Shown piece by piece: positions 46,100-59,404 of a stretch of 64,000 nt of DNA; the first letter of the stretch is position 1; each line of letters starts with the position of its first letter. The DNA comes from Sisyra terminalis (Eukaryota > Arthropoda > Insecta > Neuroptera > Sisyridae), in the NCBI GenBank assembly GCA_958496175.1, contig OY292275.1, positions 61,209,701-61,273,700 on the forward strand, read 5' to 3'. The notes under the pieces are model-generated. The model had not been told where the DNA came from. It saw nothing but the letters and a program-made list of their open reading frames with translations, and did not search any database. The translations under genes were made by a program, and so were the position numbers.

Positions 46100-46470
46100 G
46101 ACCGAACCTCCACTTGTATAAACTTTAACGGAAAACCGGTAGAAAGAGTGGATCATGGAGCAGGAAATTCTTTTTCTTAATCCAAACATCGTTGCCGATG
46201 TATGGTGGTTAAAATGGCTATCATTTGGGGAGTTCTAGACTCCTCAAAACCTGCGGGACGGTTTTTCTCCATGGGGCAGGAAATACACAGGCACATTGAG
46301 CAAACCAAACGAATCTTTACAAAAACTAAAAAAAATCTTTGGGGACCAAACTTTATCTCTGAAATTGCAGTTAAAAATGGTCAAGTGTTCCCTATTGTCT
46401 TATACAGAATGGAAGGATGGAATCTTACCCAGAAACTGGAAGATAAAATCCTAAAGATAGCCTGAAAGAA
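46100..46470 (+). pseudogene. Non-LTR retrotransposon reverse-transcriptase relic (C-terminal region)
   Basis: The plus strand has FNGKPVERVD near 46124, then, after at least one frameshift, MGQEIHRHIEQTKRIFTKTK, and VFPIVLYRMEGWNLTQKLE before a stop at about 46463. This order (NGK.IE.V, EI..RI..A...F.K, then V.P.VLYG.E.WTLT) matches the region after the reverse-transcriptase catalytic core in LINE-type elements. The frame breaks and missing catalytic core show a dead fragment. The clade is not assigned. Confidence 0.7.
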
Positions 46471-46479
46471 TCCTAATAC

Positions 46480-48740
46480 CACAAAAACTTTTATGATATC
46501 TATAGAGAAGAAAAAAATTACAGTATTTTCGGCTATGTCATCCTATTACTCCGGATATCCAGACTAGTCAACCTTTGGGGATGATTTGAAAAAAGCACTA
46601 AAAGATTTTTTCGCGTTGTTGTATCATGATGATCACCAATTTTCAACGGTAAAATGACCCAAAGAACCATATACCTTTTTCAACCGGGAAACTAAATCTA
46701 TCATCCTACAAAATTTGAACTAAATCCATGACCTCAAAATCTACACTTTTTTTGTGCGGGATATTTTATCCCTTGGTTCCACAAGAAGTTTAAAACAAAT
46801 TTAAACTTTAGTGAATAAAAGATGGAGGTTTTGCATTGAAAATCAACTTTGATAGCAAAGTCTTTGTTCCATTACAAGTCGATGGCTTTAAGCCCACGTG
46901 TGTTCCAGCCAAACGGTTATTTGATACTCGCCAAAAGGAATATTAAAAATGTATTTTTATTACAACAAATATATATAATAATAATAATAAACTTGCATTC
47001 CAAATAAGAAATTGAAAAAAAAAACACAGGCAATCATAAAAGTGTCTAAAACTCTAACGTGAACGCACAATTTTCATTCGAGACAAACATTGAACACAAT
47101 TGAATTGAAACGAAAAAGAAAAAGTTGTTATTTTTATAGAATTCTACAATGAAAATGGACATTGGCTGTAAAGAAACGAACATATGTTATATTATTATTG
47201 TTATGACATATACACGGCCCATTATGGCATTATGTAAATGATGACATTGGAGACGCGGCCGTCCAGGTATATCGGCACGGGGCAGGAGATGCTGGATATC
47301 TCGATAATCCTAAAAGCTTTTCAAGGACTCGACACAAACGTCATAATAATAAAATGTTCAATCTTCGAGTATCAGTCAAAAAAGAGGAATTTTTTAAGTG
47401 CCCCCAGGCCACATTACTGGCCTCCCCCCCCTTTTGATGTCTCTCAACCAAAACCTATAATCACAGCTATAATCCTCGCTCTCTATTGTTCTTGCGGCTA
47501 AAATATACTCGCATTTACCAAAAAAAAAAAAAGCACCCTTGGCCAAAGACTGCGCTGCTCCCAATACAAAAATCTTCGATCGAAATTTGAGCATTTTTTT
47601 TTTTTTTTTGGTTCACGGAACTAATTTCGATTATGAATAATCTTGGCTTGAAGAAGCCAATGTGTGATTTTTTTCTCTCTCGATATAAATTTGCCATCGG
47701 TCAACGTTTAGCCACAATTATCTTCTTTGGGAATGATATTTCGAAATTGAAAATATTTAATAATCGATCTATTCTGCCGCTAGATCAGTGGCTCATCACT
47801 GTCCCCCCCGAAAGATACCACGGCAATCACGAAACTCCGTAAATCAATCATTTCGAGACTCTCTATTTATTTTATGACACCAACTTAATTTATTTACGTG
47901 GAACAATGATTATTTTCTCTACCAAATCGCCCCAAACGATAATCGAAGAAATTATTAAATATGGTAATATATCCCAATGCCCACGTACCTCTATGTATAT
48001 CATCTAGCCATCCACAAACACATTACATATTCAAAAATCAAAATGTCATTTTCGAATAGAATTTTGATCGGATTTTTAATATTCGAAGCCAAAGAAGAAA
48101 AAAATCATTTCTCAAATCATACGCTTCCAGACATATTATATAGCTGACGTTAACTCTTATTCGGTGGTTGGGATATTTTATAGTTTATAATTTTTCAGCG
48201 CATGATTCGAGAATATAATATTCGTGATGGCCCAAAGGTGAATTATTTTCTACTGGTGTCAGTCATAAAATGTTGTTGTTGTTATTTCATTTTATGATTT
48301 TCGAAATGCCGTCAATATTACCATCTCCATCTAATACATCTGCGTAACCTTTAACTGCAAAACTTTTCGGCACTCCATAATAAACCAAATCGTACCAAAA
48401 ACGGTATCAACAAATCATAATAATTAGACGAACGATATGTGAATCGCTTTCGGTAATCTCCACTACCTTAAAAATCAGACCACAATCTTTTATATTACTT
48501 TCTTGGCTTTACACTATTACCAATCATTTACATACGAAGAAAAAAAGACTATAAAAAATTCAAGAATTCCACTTTAAAAAGTTATTATTACAGCTGTTAA
48601 ACTAACAATAAAATGAATATAAAGGTTGCAATTGCAAACTTGCAACAGGTAGTTTAACGTTTACCAATGTCAATCTATAAATATAGGCACAATTGTAGAG
48701 GATTGATCAAAAATATTAACATAAAAGTGTAAATTTCTGG
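46480..48740. other. No recognised feature
   Basis: AT-rich with some GC-richer patches (about 47250-47300 and 47400-47430, the latter a C-run). Short frames on both strands are uninformative. Confidence 0.45.
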
Positions 48741-50790
48741 AAAGAATTCATACTAAGGAAAATATGGTATGTGAGGAAGGGGGGGGGGGGAATACACAAG
48801 TATAGGGCAAAGAAATTGGGCTTGGAAATCCATATAGTGGATGAAAGCAACCATGGTTACCAAAATCAATAAGAAACTTTCCACAGCTTACTAGATCAAT
48901 ATGATCAAAAAAAGTAAAAGGATATACATTTTTGGAGGAAATATTATTGAAAAATCAGGGAGGAGGTAAGTAGAACAAAGAAATTGGGTACCTATAAGTT
49001 GTATGGACTCAAAAAAAAATGAATTTTAACGCACCATTGAAATCACTACATATTTCGATTGTATTACCTTTGCTCCAATAAAAAAATGACAATATTGGGC
49101 AATATTTTTTGCCTTTTTCTGTGTCTAATTATAGAACATTGATTGTATGGATAAATATATGGGGAAGGGGGGGGATACACAAGTATAAGGTGAAGAAATT
49201 AAGCTTGGAAATCCATACGGTGGATTAAAGTAACCATGGTTACTAAAATCAATAAGGAGCTTTCCAAAGCTTACTACTACAATATGATAAAATAAAGTAA
49301 AAGGATATGCATTTCCTGAGGAAACATTACTGAAAAATCAGGAGGGAGGTAAGTAGAACAAAGAAATTGGATACCTTTAAGTTGTATAGATTAAAGTTTT
49401 ATTCCATAGCCTACTGCCACGATTTTATTACACAAAATTGAACTTTAACGTAGCATTGAAATCACTACATATTTCGGTTGTATTACCTTTGCTCCAATAA
49501 AAAAATTGGAATGAAGATTGTAATATTGATATATTAAAATATATTAAATTAATTAATATATATTAAAATTGTGTTATTGATATATTAATAAAGATTGGCA
49601 ATGAAGAGTAAGTTAAATGAAGAGTACGTAAACAATTCCATGGCAACGAAAGCATTTTAAAGCTCATTATGTATTGAAACTTTTAAGGGAAATGAAAGAT
49701 AACGTTTTACTTTAGGATACTTAAATAATTATAAGATGACATAAATAATTAGATCAGTGGTTCTTAACCTTGATGACGGCACTGATATTTTTTTAAATCA
49801 AAGCACAATTATACATAAATATACAAAATCATATGAGTCGAGATGTATCTTGAATTATATATTTCAAAAAAATAATTTGAATCTTTTAGAGGCAGCTTTT
49901 GACTAAATTTATGTAACTAAAATGAGGAAAGGGGGAGGAAACGGGAAAATAATTTGAAATAGAGCCAATCCAAATCAAATAAGCAGCTTTTCAAAGCCTA
50001 CTACCACAATATTAATAGAAAAAATTGAATTTAACGTAGCATTGAACTCACTATATTACCTATTTACCCCAATGAAAAAAAAAATGTTTAATTGAAAACA
50101 GGGCAACAATAAGCCAAACAATCACCTATTTCAAATCTGTCAAACCAACTTTTTATCTCAAATTTTACATTTAAAGTAATTTAAAAGCTCCGCATTAAAA
50201 TGCCATTTTTTTGGCCTTACATCTACTCTAATGTTATAAGCCCTCTATTCTAGGGTTAAAGCTTTTTCAACACAGATTAAAACTGCAGCTAAACACCGGG
50301 GAGTAGTTCTTACTACTTTAAATCCCCAAAAAATTCATTTACATTCCCAAAACAAAAATGATAATCAAAGTTGATTTAAAGGAAAAAAATATTTAAAGCT
50401 TTTAAAAGCAGTTTTTGACTAAATTTAAATCAAAGACATATAAATGAAAATAGTGGAGGAAAATTGGAAAAAAAGAATTAAAACAAAGAAAATTCAATAA
50501 GCACCATTCCAAAACCTACTGTGATCATTTTATTACATGAAACTAAATTTAACGTAGCATTGAAATTACCTCAATTTTTTTTTCTTACAACACAAATAAA
50601 CCAAAATAAAACTGCGTTGACAATAACAAACTACAAGTAATGCCATCTTTCTTAAATCAATCAATTTTGGGAAACTCTAACATATATATATTAACCCTGA
50701 AATCAAACCCTACTATTGTAAGCAGCTTTCCATAGCCTACTATTGCATTACTTTATTTAACGTAGCATTGAAATCACCATAACCTGCACT
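48740..50790 (+). repeat. Degenerate tandem array, five units
   Basis: The word TTTAACGTAGCATTGAAATCAC (in pieces) recurs near 49026, 49444, 50035, 50551 and 50758, each time preceded by a GCTTTCCAAAGCCTACT-type block. The first two units (about 48760-49140 and 49155-49520) are well conserved and start with G-runs (12 Gs at 48779-48790). Confidence 0.85.
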
Positions 50791-51890
50791 TGTATAACAA
50801 TCATATTTCTATATATTATTTCTAATTGATAATAGTCAACAATGACCCAAATTATTTATTTCGAAGCCATCCAAATTACAGAGTAAATTGCGCTTCAGAA
50901 AGACTTCAAAAATAATCATTGCTCAAAAATTTGTAACTTCCGGTCCATGCATGGCTCATGCAAATTGTACTGAAAATGTGGTTTTGAAAAATTGACAAAA
51001 AAAATCTTCAAGATTTATTTGCAAGAAGTTTGCGGGATGCAAACATTATATGAAATAAAAATAATGAACTAAAATAAAAAAAAATGTTTTCGTGACCATA
51101 TCTTTTACATATACACGAAATAAGTGTCATGACAAATAAGGACACATTTCCACGAATTGGTCGTTGTAACCGCAAGAATTATTAAGTTATTATATGATTT
51201 AACATATTTCAAAAAATCGGCTTTTTTGTCTTGAAAATTATCAACTTGTTAAGAATCTTGTAACTAGTCGAGAGTCGCTGTTTGGGTCCTTGTCACATCC
51301 AACAATGATGCCATCATCGCAAATATTTCCTGTATTTTTTTTTATTTTTTTAAAATTTTTTTTTGAGAAAATGTTACATAGTTCTAACTGTTTTTCGTTG
51401 TAACATTGGGATTTTTGTTTGATTTTAATCTTTTTCGTACAAAATAAGAAAAAAAAAACAACAACTTGTTACTCCTACGTTGGCAGTTGGTATATTGCAT
51501 TATCTTAAGAACGAGTTAATGTGCATATTTTCTCTTAAAATAACTGTATTTCGCCAACGATTTGCACATAAATCTCAATGTACAAATTTCAATCTATTCG
51601 CCAAACTAAATATTCAAAGAGTAATAATCCGATTGGTAAAAATACATAAATATTTAAATACAATTTTTTTTTGTCTTCGACTTGTAATCTTGATGGCAAA
51701 AAATTAATATGTATTAATAAATGGTAAGTCTGCTAGCGATTTTTTAAACCTTGAAAATTATTTGCAATCTTTACGATTCGGTATGACTTAAAAAGCTTTT
51801 TTTTGGAAGAAATATTTACGAAAATATTATCTTTTAGTTTTTTGGACAATTTTTGTTAAACTTAATTTTGAGAAAATATACAACAAATTG
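50791..51890. other. No recognised feature
   Basis: AT-rich sequence with A- and T-runs. No exon or repeat unit was supported. Confidence 0.5.
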
Positions 51891-51899
51891 TAGCCAAAA

Positions 51900-54330
51900 T
51901 GATGCCAAATTCGCCCTAGAAAATTTAAAAATTTCACCACATTTTCCTTGAATGTAACGAAAAATCATATTTTTATTTGATGTTTTTTTTTTACAAAATT
52001 ATGAGTATTTTCCCTAATTAAATATAGTCCAAATTGATTATTCTACTTGTTATTCCATATATCAACCACTACACTTTTCCATACTCAAATTTTTCCCAAC
52101 AAAATCCCGAAATTCCAGTCGTTTTCAGAACTATAATGAAAATTATGGCCCACTATGGCGGATACAAGTGGTCAAGGTGGTTGCATAAAACCACAGCCTC
52201 CTAGAATTAAATTTATTTATTGAATTTAAATTGAAAATATTTTATTTTTGTGAATCAAGAAGCCTGATGAAGTTACGATAAGTAACGAAACGTAGCTAAT
52301 AGAATAATAAAAATATTTAATAAAAAAACCGATCTTAAACAACCTGAATTGTTTTCTTATTTAAAAAAATTAAATTTATCGATGAAAAGTCAGACAAAAA
52401 ATTAAATTCTAAACAGTTTTCAATTGAAAATTTTTACGAAACAATAAGGATTATCCTATATAAAATTAATATTGGTCAAAGAGCTCAAAAAATTTTACAT
52501 CTATTTTTCGATCGAAATCGAATTATTATATCAACCCTACACTTTTCTTTAGTCAATTTTTTCCCTCAAAAATCTTGAAATTCCCACCCTTTCCCAAACT
52601 ATACGTAAAAGCATGGCTCACTATGACACATAACAGGTGGTTCAGGTGGTTATAAAAATCCAGGGCCTACTTAAATAAAATTTTGCGAAGAAAAATCAAA
52701 AGATCAATAGTAGATAGGTAATTGTCTTGGAAACTTAAATTAAAAATAATTTTTACTAGAAATAATACATGTTTCACGAAATTATAATCATGTTAGGTTA
52801 TAAAACTCAAAAACTAAAATATCTATTTGCTATTTATATCGCGGTATTGTATCAGGGTCAAGAATCAAACTATATCCTTTTCTTAAACCAAGTTTACCAA
52901 TTTAGAAAATTAAATAATTTCACCACATTTTTCTTTGATTCAAAAAAAAAAAAAATCATGGCTTACTATAGTAAATAACAGGTGGCCAAAGTGGTTGCAT
53001 TAAAAAAATCCATCAAATTGTCGACAATTTGTTTAGAAATTAAAATTATGATTAATTTTTATTTTAAATTTTACGAAATAAAATATATTTCACCAAAAAA
53101 TAAATATATCTTTTTTTTTATCTATATCGCTGCATTGTGTGAAGATCAGGAATAAAACTATATCTTTTCCTTAAACAATTCCTCCCCCCCCCCGAAAATA
53201 AAAAAATCACGACATTTTCTTTAACTATAAGGAAAAGTCATGGTTTACTATAACAAATAACAAGTGGTCAAGGTGGTTGCATTAAACCAAAGCCTACTGG
53301 ATTCAAAGTTAGTGATTTTGTAATTCTCCATTAAAAGTACCAAATTGAAGCTACGGAGAAAGTTTTTTTAATTCTTCCCAAGATTTTCACTAAGAAACAA
53401 ATGACAAATTCTGAAAAACAAATTAAAATTAAAAATAACTTTTGTTTGAAAAATTTCACGAAATAATACATAATTTCACCGTAAAATTAAAATACCTTTT
53501 TTTTATCCATATCGCTGCATTGTGTCAAGATCAGGAATAAAACTATATATTTTCCTTAAACAATTCCCTCCCTCCTCCCCTATGAAAATTAAAAAAAATC
53601 ACCACATTTTTCCATAGCTATAAGGTTAAATCATGGCTTACTATAACAAGTAACAAGTGGTCAAGGTGGTTGCATTAAACCAAAGCCTATCGGATTCAAA
53701 ATCAGTGACGAAAATTGTTGACATTCATTTGAAATTTTTTTAAGATAAAATTCGCGTTTTTAAGAAATATTATTTGGAAACTTTTTTTTCGTACAAAAGT
53801 TCATATAAATGTCAACAATTTTCATTACTGATTTTGATTTTAGTAGGTTCTGGTTTAATGCAACCACCTTGGCCACTTGTTATTTGTTATAGTAAACCAT
53901 GACTTTTCCTTATAGTTAAGGAAAATGTGGTGATTTTTTTTTTTAATTTTCAGGGGGAAAATTGTTTAAGGAAAAGATATAGTTTTATTCTTGATCTTGA
54001 CATAATACAGTGATATAGATAATAAAAAGGTATAGATATTAATTTGTTGGTGAAATATGTTATATGTCGTAAAAATTTTCAAATAAAAATTATTTATAAT
54101 TTAAATTTCTAAACAAATTGTCCACAATTTGTTGAATTTTTCTTTGTAAAATGTCTACAATTTTCATCACAGACTTTGAATTCAGTAGGCTTTGGTTTAA
54201 TGCAACCACCTTGGCCACTTGTTACTCGTTATAGTAGGTAAGCCATGATTTTCCCTTCTAGTTAAGTTGGTGAAATATCATAATTTTCAGGGAGAAAAAT
54301 TGATTTAAGAAAAGGTTATAGTTTTATTCT
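51900..54330. repeat. Degenerate tandem array with orientation switch
   Basis: The block CATGGCTTACTAT...AAGTGGTCAAGGTGGTTGCAT recurs forward near 52144, 52612, 52957, 53239 and 53632, then inverted near 53900 and 54244. The centre of inversion is about 53760, where CAAAATCAGTGACGAAAATT meets its complement. A stray inverted unit lies at about 63585-63650. Confidence 0.85.
52205..52345 (+). repeat. Short dispersed repeat with hammerhead-like motif, copy 2
   Basis: Matches 23045-23190. The motif CTGATGA-A-GTTAC-loop-GTAAC-GAAACG starts at 52264. It interrupts the first unit of the surrounding array. Confidence 0.8.
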
Positions 54331-55557
54331 TGATATAATAAAAAGGTTATTTAATTGATGATTCAAATAAAAGTTATTCTTAATTTTACTTTGTTTTTCA
54401 CAAATCTTGAAAAATTGTTTTTATTCTTTGTAACTTCAATTTGGTACTTTTAATAGAGAAAAAAGGATTGTGAAAATGTTTTTACTTAAACTCGAAACTT
54501 TTAACGAAATAATGCATAGATATTTTCCTGAATAATGAATATTTTAGACTTTAAACGTTAAAACCTTTATAAGTCCGGTTATATTTCCTTTGAAATTGTT
54601 ATAGTTTTAAAGGCTTAATATCTAAATATTGCTGTTCCTTTTTCACACTATAGCTTTACTTATATTCGGCGACCAAAAACTTCGTTTTTCCAAATAGAAA
54701 AACTAAAAATTTTATGTTTCATATTCAGTTTAAAAACCGTTTAAAATCCTTGGTTATTTCGTTAGAAAAACTCCGCTTTAAAAAAAAACCGGCAATTTTA
54801 TTGCTTTTCGTTTACAACATTACAAGTATCACTCTCGTAAACTAGTTTAGATAATTACGGCCAAACTAAGAATCAATTTAATATACAATGTTTAATTATA
54901 GCCAACGACACCAACTCTTTACCAACAAAACAAAGTTTTAATTAACGAATTAAATTTTTAATGAACTGCCTATTAAAAATGAAATAACCGCAATAAAATG
55001 CGTAACATCAACTAGAAAAAAAAATCAATCATAAACCTGGCAAAATGCGTGGCAAAACGGTTAATGTCCCGAATAAGTTTTATTGCCCAAAATTGATAAC
55101 ACCGGCAACAATAAACATTTAAACTGAAAAAATTAAATTTGGCATTTAAGTTTGAATTTTTTGTACGGGGTTTTATCATTGTAAGATTGAAATTATTATT
55201 TTTTTTGTATAAAGCCAAAACATTTGTATTTAACTTGAGCTTGAATGTTGACATTGTGCCGCTCCATTGTGGGATCAAAGGTCGTTAAACTATCACGAAC
55301 ATCTTTTATGTCATTACTTGCATTCGTTTTTACCTTACGATTTTAATCGTTACAATTACATTTGAGGAGAACGGAATGATTTATGGGTGAGTGGTATGAT
55401 TTATTTGATGGACTATGTCGGAACAAAAGACCTCGAAGATCTGCTAAACCTTTGACTTATAAAACTCAAGTTAAATAAACTGAAGACATTTTGTGATTTA
55501 TTTTCCAACTAAACTAATCAAATTGTTAAGTGCAACAATTAAATTATTTTGTAAGTA
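54331..55557. other. No recognised feature
   Basis: AT-rich sequence. The 88-codon minus frame at 55012-55278 has no family signature. Confidence 0.5.
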
Positions 55558-56564
55558 TAGAAAGTAAAAAAAGGATGATTTTTTTTCTTAATTATATCAA
55601 AAATATTGTTGGGAATGGTAAAAAAAAATCCCGTGAAAGTTTAAGCTCTTAAGATTATTATTAAGAGGTGCCGCTTCGCAAATTTCGATTTTCCATTTCA
55701 ATAACATGGGAACAATATTCTCTTGCACTTTGGAATTTTATAGCTCACGTTGGTGACAATATTTCGGAATGACCAAGGTATATTCTTGTAGAAAATTGAA
55801 CGATCTACAAAAAAGGTCTCCGTACAAGTTTTTAATATATTTATTCCTTCAAAAGTTATTCGAGGTCAAAGTTGAAAAAAAGAGAAATTTTAATCATTTT
55901 TTCAATTTTTTGACGCAAACATAAATTTTATGAGAAAATTTTATCGGGCATTTTTTGTAGAGCACTTTTTTTCCTATAACTTATCTCTATAAAAGTTTTG
56001 GTATATTTTACAGGTCCTAAGTTATTTAATTACAATAAAAAAAAAAAAATTATGTTGAAAATGTAATAATTCAGAAAATTTTCAGTTTAATGCAAATAAC
56101 TTAGGACCTATGAAAAATATCAAAAACTTTTATAGAGATAAGTTAAAGGAAAAAAAGTGCTCTACAAAAAATGTCTTATAAAATTTTCTCATAAAATTGA
56201 TGGTTGCGTCAGAAAATTGAAAAAATATTAAAATTTCTCTTTAGTTCAACTTTGACCTCGAATAACTTTTGAAGGAATAAATATATCAAATACTTGTGCG
56301 AGACCTTTTTTGTAGATCGTTCAATTTTCTATAAAAATATACGTTGGTCATTCCGAAATATTGTCACCAACGTGAGCCATAAAATTCCAAAGTGCAAGAG
56401 AATATTGTTCCCATGTTATTTAAATGGAAAATCAAAATGCGATGCGGCACCTCTGAATATTAATATTAAGAGCTTAAACTTTCACAGGATTTTGTTTTGT
56501 CATTCCCAACAATATTTCGATATAATTAAGAAAAAAAAATCATCACTTTTTTTGAATCAGTCTA
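55558..56564. mobile_element. Long hairpin element, family 1, complete copy
   Basis: TA flanks at 55558 and 56563. The right terminus is GAATCAGTC-TA; the left terminus is decayed (GAAAGTAAAAAAAGG). The arms are about 480 bases, with the centre near 56060. Confidence 0.85.
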
Positions 56565-57800
56565 ATAGAAAGTTGAGATTGCAATCTATATAGCGGGGCA
56601 CTTTAGTTAATTGTATCTCTAGAATTATGGTACTTTAATATATATGTGGCAACAAGTAGTTGAAAACAATTCCATACTTCCGGAAACTCATTGTCGGCAA
56701 ATAAGTGGGTGGAAAAGAAGTTTTCATTCTTCAAGCAAAAATATTTTCAAAATTGAATACTTTATGCAATTTTCTATGCATTTCTTTGTTCATTCTTTGC
56801 ATTACCAACCACTATAATCATAGACATGAAAAACTATTAAAATAATGTGCAATACAAGTAATTGTATCATAATAAGGCCATTTTGTTAAACGCCGGCCAT
56901 TTTTGTTCCTCTCCTACAAAAATCCGAGTAGGTACCAAAAAATTTGCACCAATTATCTACAAACAAGTTTTGCATTGAAAACAAGAGCAAAACTGTTGCG
57001 TTTTCGTGTTTTATATCAGTTCGTGGTACATTTTATTTGCCCTCTCCTTCTAATTAGCATGTCGTTATGCAGTTTGTATGCACATTTGTTGTGGGGCTTT
57101 CGCCCACAATCAGTGTGGGCGAAATTTTCTCCATCGTTTCGTTCAAGCGAATTATAAATCACGAAAGACAGAAACGTCAATACAACCCAACTAATTGCAA
57201 ACTTGAAAATGGCCAAGTAATATTTTTGCAGAAAAAATGAGGGCATAGCACTAAAGCGGGGGAGGTAGCGAGGGGGGGGAAGTTTTGCGATGGTTAATTA
57301 AATTATCAGTTCAATGGATAGTATAAAAATGTTTTATTTTTCAAGTTTTAAGGAGTGGTTTTCATCGAGAAATTGTGAAAATTTTAAAGCTTTTAAATTT
57401 ACCAATTCTTCGAGCTTCAACCCACAAATTTTTAAGATATTACTTCGTTAAAAGTTAAAGTTTGCTGAAATTTATTTTTTTCAATATTTTTCCTCCGAAA
57501 AGTTCAATAATTCAATTGACTGGCGATAAAATTTGTATTGCAATTTGTATAAAATTTATAAACGAATTAGGTGCTTATTAAAGCTCAAAAGGTCAACAAT
57601 ATTCAATCAGGATGTGTAAAAGTTCTTATTTTTCTAGGACAAGTAATTCTCCTGCTCTACTCAACTTTTAGTTGCCCTTTTTTTAAAAATAACCATACGT
57701 AAAAAATTAAATTAATAATTAAAGTTTTTTTTTTACATTTCAAATCGAAAAAAATAGATTAACAAGGAAGTTTTGAGCTTTAAAATTTACAATTTAGCAC
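56565..57800. other. No recognised feature
   Basis: AT-rich, with a purine-rich G-run near 57257-57279. No exon was supported. Confidence 0.5.
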
Positions 57801-57817
57801 CAGTTGTCTGTTGGTTA

Positions 57818-58345
57818 TAATTGCAATGTGTTGAACTTTCAACACTCGTGAGTTAATTGTGTCCAATGACACCATTAGCAACATTCAGTAAGAGCCACTT
57901 AAATCAGTCAATTAGGTCAAATATGGACACTCTTTTGAAGTACTTAACTAAGATTTCCATTATTCATCATTATTTAAGACAGTATCGAAAAAAAGGGCTG
58001 TAATATTTCTTCTTTAAAGTACTAGCCATCGCTAGCTACTACTTTAAAGCTGTTTTTTTACTTTTCGAACCGAAAATAATTATAATTTTTTAGAATTATT
58101 CAGATACAGACAATGGGTTGGACGTTCAACATTCGTGAGTAAGTTGTGTCCAATGACACAACTAAAAAAACCCAGTAAGAGTCATTTAAATCATTCAATC
58201 ATGTCAAATATGGACACTCTTTTGAGATGCTTAACATCCCATTATTCATCACCACTATTTAAAACATTATCGAGAAAAAGGACTACAATATTTTTTTCTT
58301 AAAGTACTGATCATCGTCACCTACTACTTTTTTCCATCTTTCGGA
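57818..58345 (+). repeat. Tandem duplication, about 287-bp period
   Basis: Two diverged copies share GTGTCCAATGACAC (57859 and 58146), CAAATATGGACACTCTTTTGA and TAAAGTACT. Confidence 0.85.
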
Positions 58346-58559
58346 TAAAATAAAGAATCCTTCTATATCAACATTATTTATCCTCTGTAGAGATTCGGGA
58401 ATGAATCCAATTAGTGGTAATCGAATGGGGCGATATCTGGAGAATGTATAGCAAGGGAATTAAGACATCATCCCATTGAAGTACCCCTAAATTTTCTTTG
58501 AACCCTGGCTATCTCTTTTGGTATATTGATTTTTTTAATTTTTTTCCACTAACTTTGAA

Positions 58560-58830
58560 CAGTTGTACTGTTTATACAATATATATAATATATTACATAA
58601 ATTTGAACAAAAGTTAAAAAAAAAAAACAATTTTTTGGCGTATTGCCCCGATACGTATTTCGATTGCCAAGCAATCTCCTTAATGCTCATAAAGTAGTAG
58701 TAGAAAAACTGTTATAGAGTGATCCAACCCTTACTAGATGATTTCTGAGGAAAATTGCTAAGCAATCGAAATACGTATCAGGACAAAACGTCAAAAAATA
58801 CATTGTTTTTGGAACTTATGTTCTAATTCA
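58560..58830. repeat. Palindromic CGAAATACGTATC repeat, diverged copy
   Basis: A minus-strand half (58630-58690) and a plus-strand half (58745-58800) flank a short centre. The plus half has CTGAGGA-AA-ATTGC-TAA-GCAAT-CGAAATACG at 58745-58775. Confidence 0.75.
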
Positions 58831-59259
58831 TAACTACATATTGCATAATTAGCTGATGTAAACGATAGTTATACTTTCTTTTTAGATAAGCTGTGGAAAT
58901 TTTTAACTTTTATATTCCTTTTACAAAATAAAAATCATTTATAATAAACATTTACTTTTTTGGGTAATGTTTAATTCATTTTTAACGTTTTATGGTATAT
59001 TAATCACAATTTTGAGGTTTAAAAAAACAGAAGAAACAATTCTTGTACTTAACCATTGCGCCAATAAGGTATCTAACGTTGCAATGTTTGTATATACAAA
59101 TGCGTATTTTTCCTAAAAAAAGGTTTATTGTCCTAATTCTTAGTTCAACCCAAAAAGTGTAAAGAAACTTTTTTTTATAATTTTTCAAGACCTTTCTATT
59201 GATGTATCACACGCGTTTCTACTGTCAAAAATTTTTTTTGTTCATCCTTCAGTTTCACG

Positions 59260-59404
59260 TAGGGGGGTACCATCCCTTTTTGATTTTTTAGAAATAATAT
59301 ATAGCCTAAAATGAATGGAAAATTGTTTTGTATCTTAATACTAAATTTCATAAAATTCGGATGATCCATTTTTAGTTATAAAAAGACAAACAGACAGACA
59401 GACA
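59260..59404 (+). mobile_element. Retrotransposon 3' end-like segment with (ACAG)n tail
   Basis: TTTCATAAAATTCGGATGAT, then TTTTTAGTTATAAAAAGACA and ACAGACAGACAGAC. This pattern is typical of insect non-LTR or SINE 3' ends. Confidence 0.45.
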
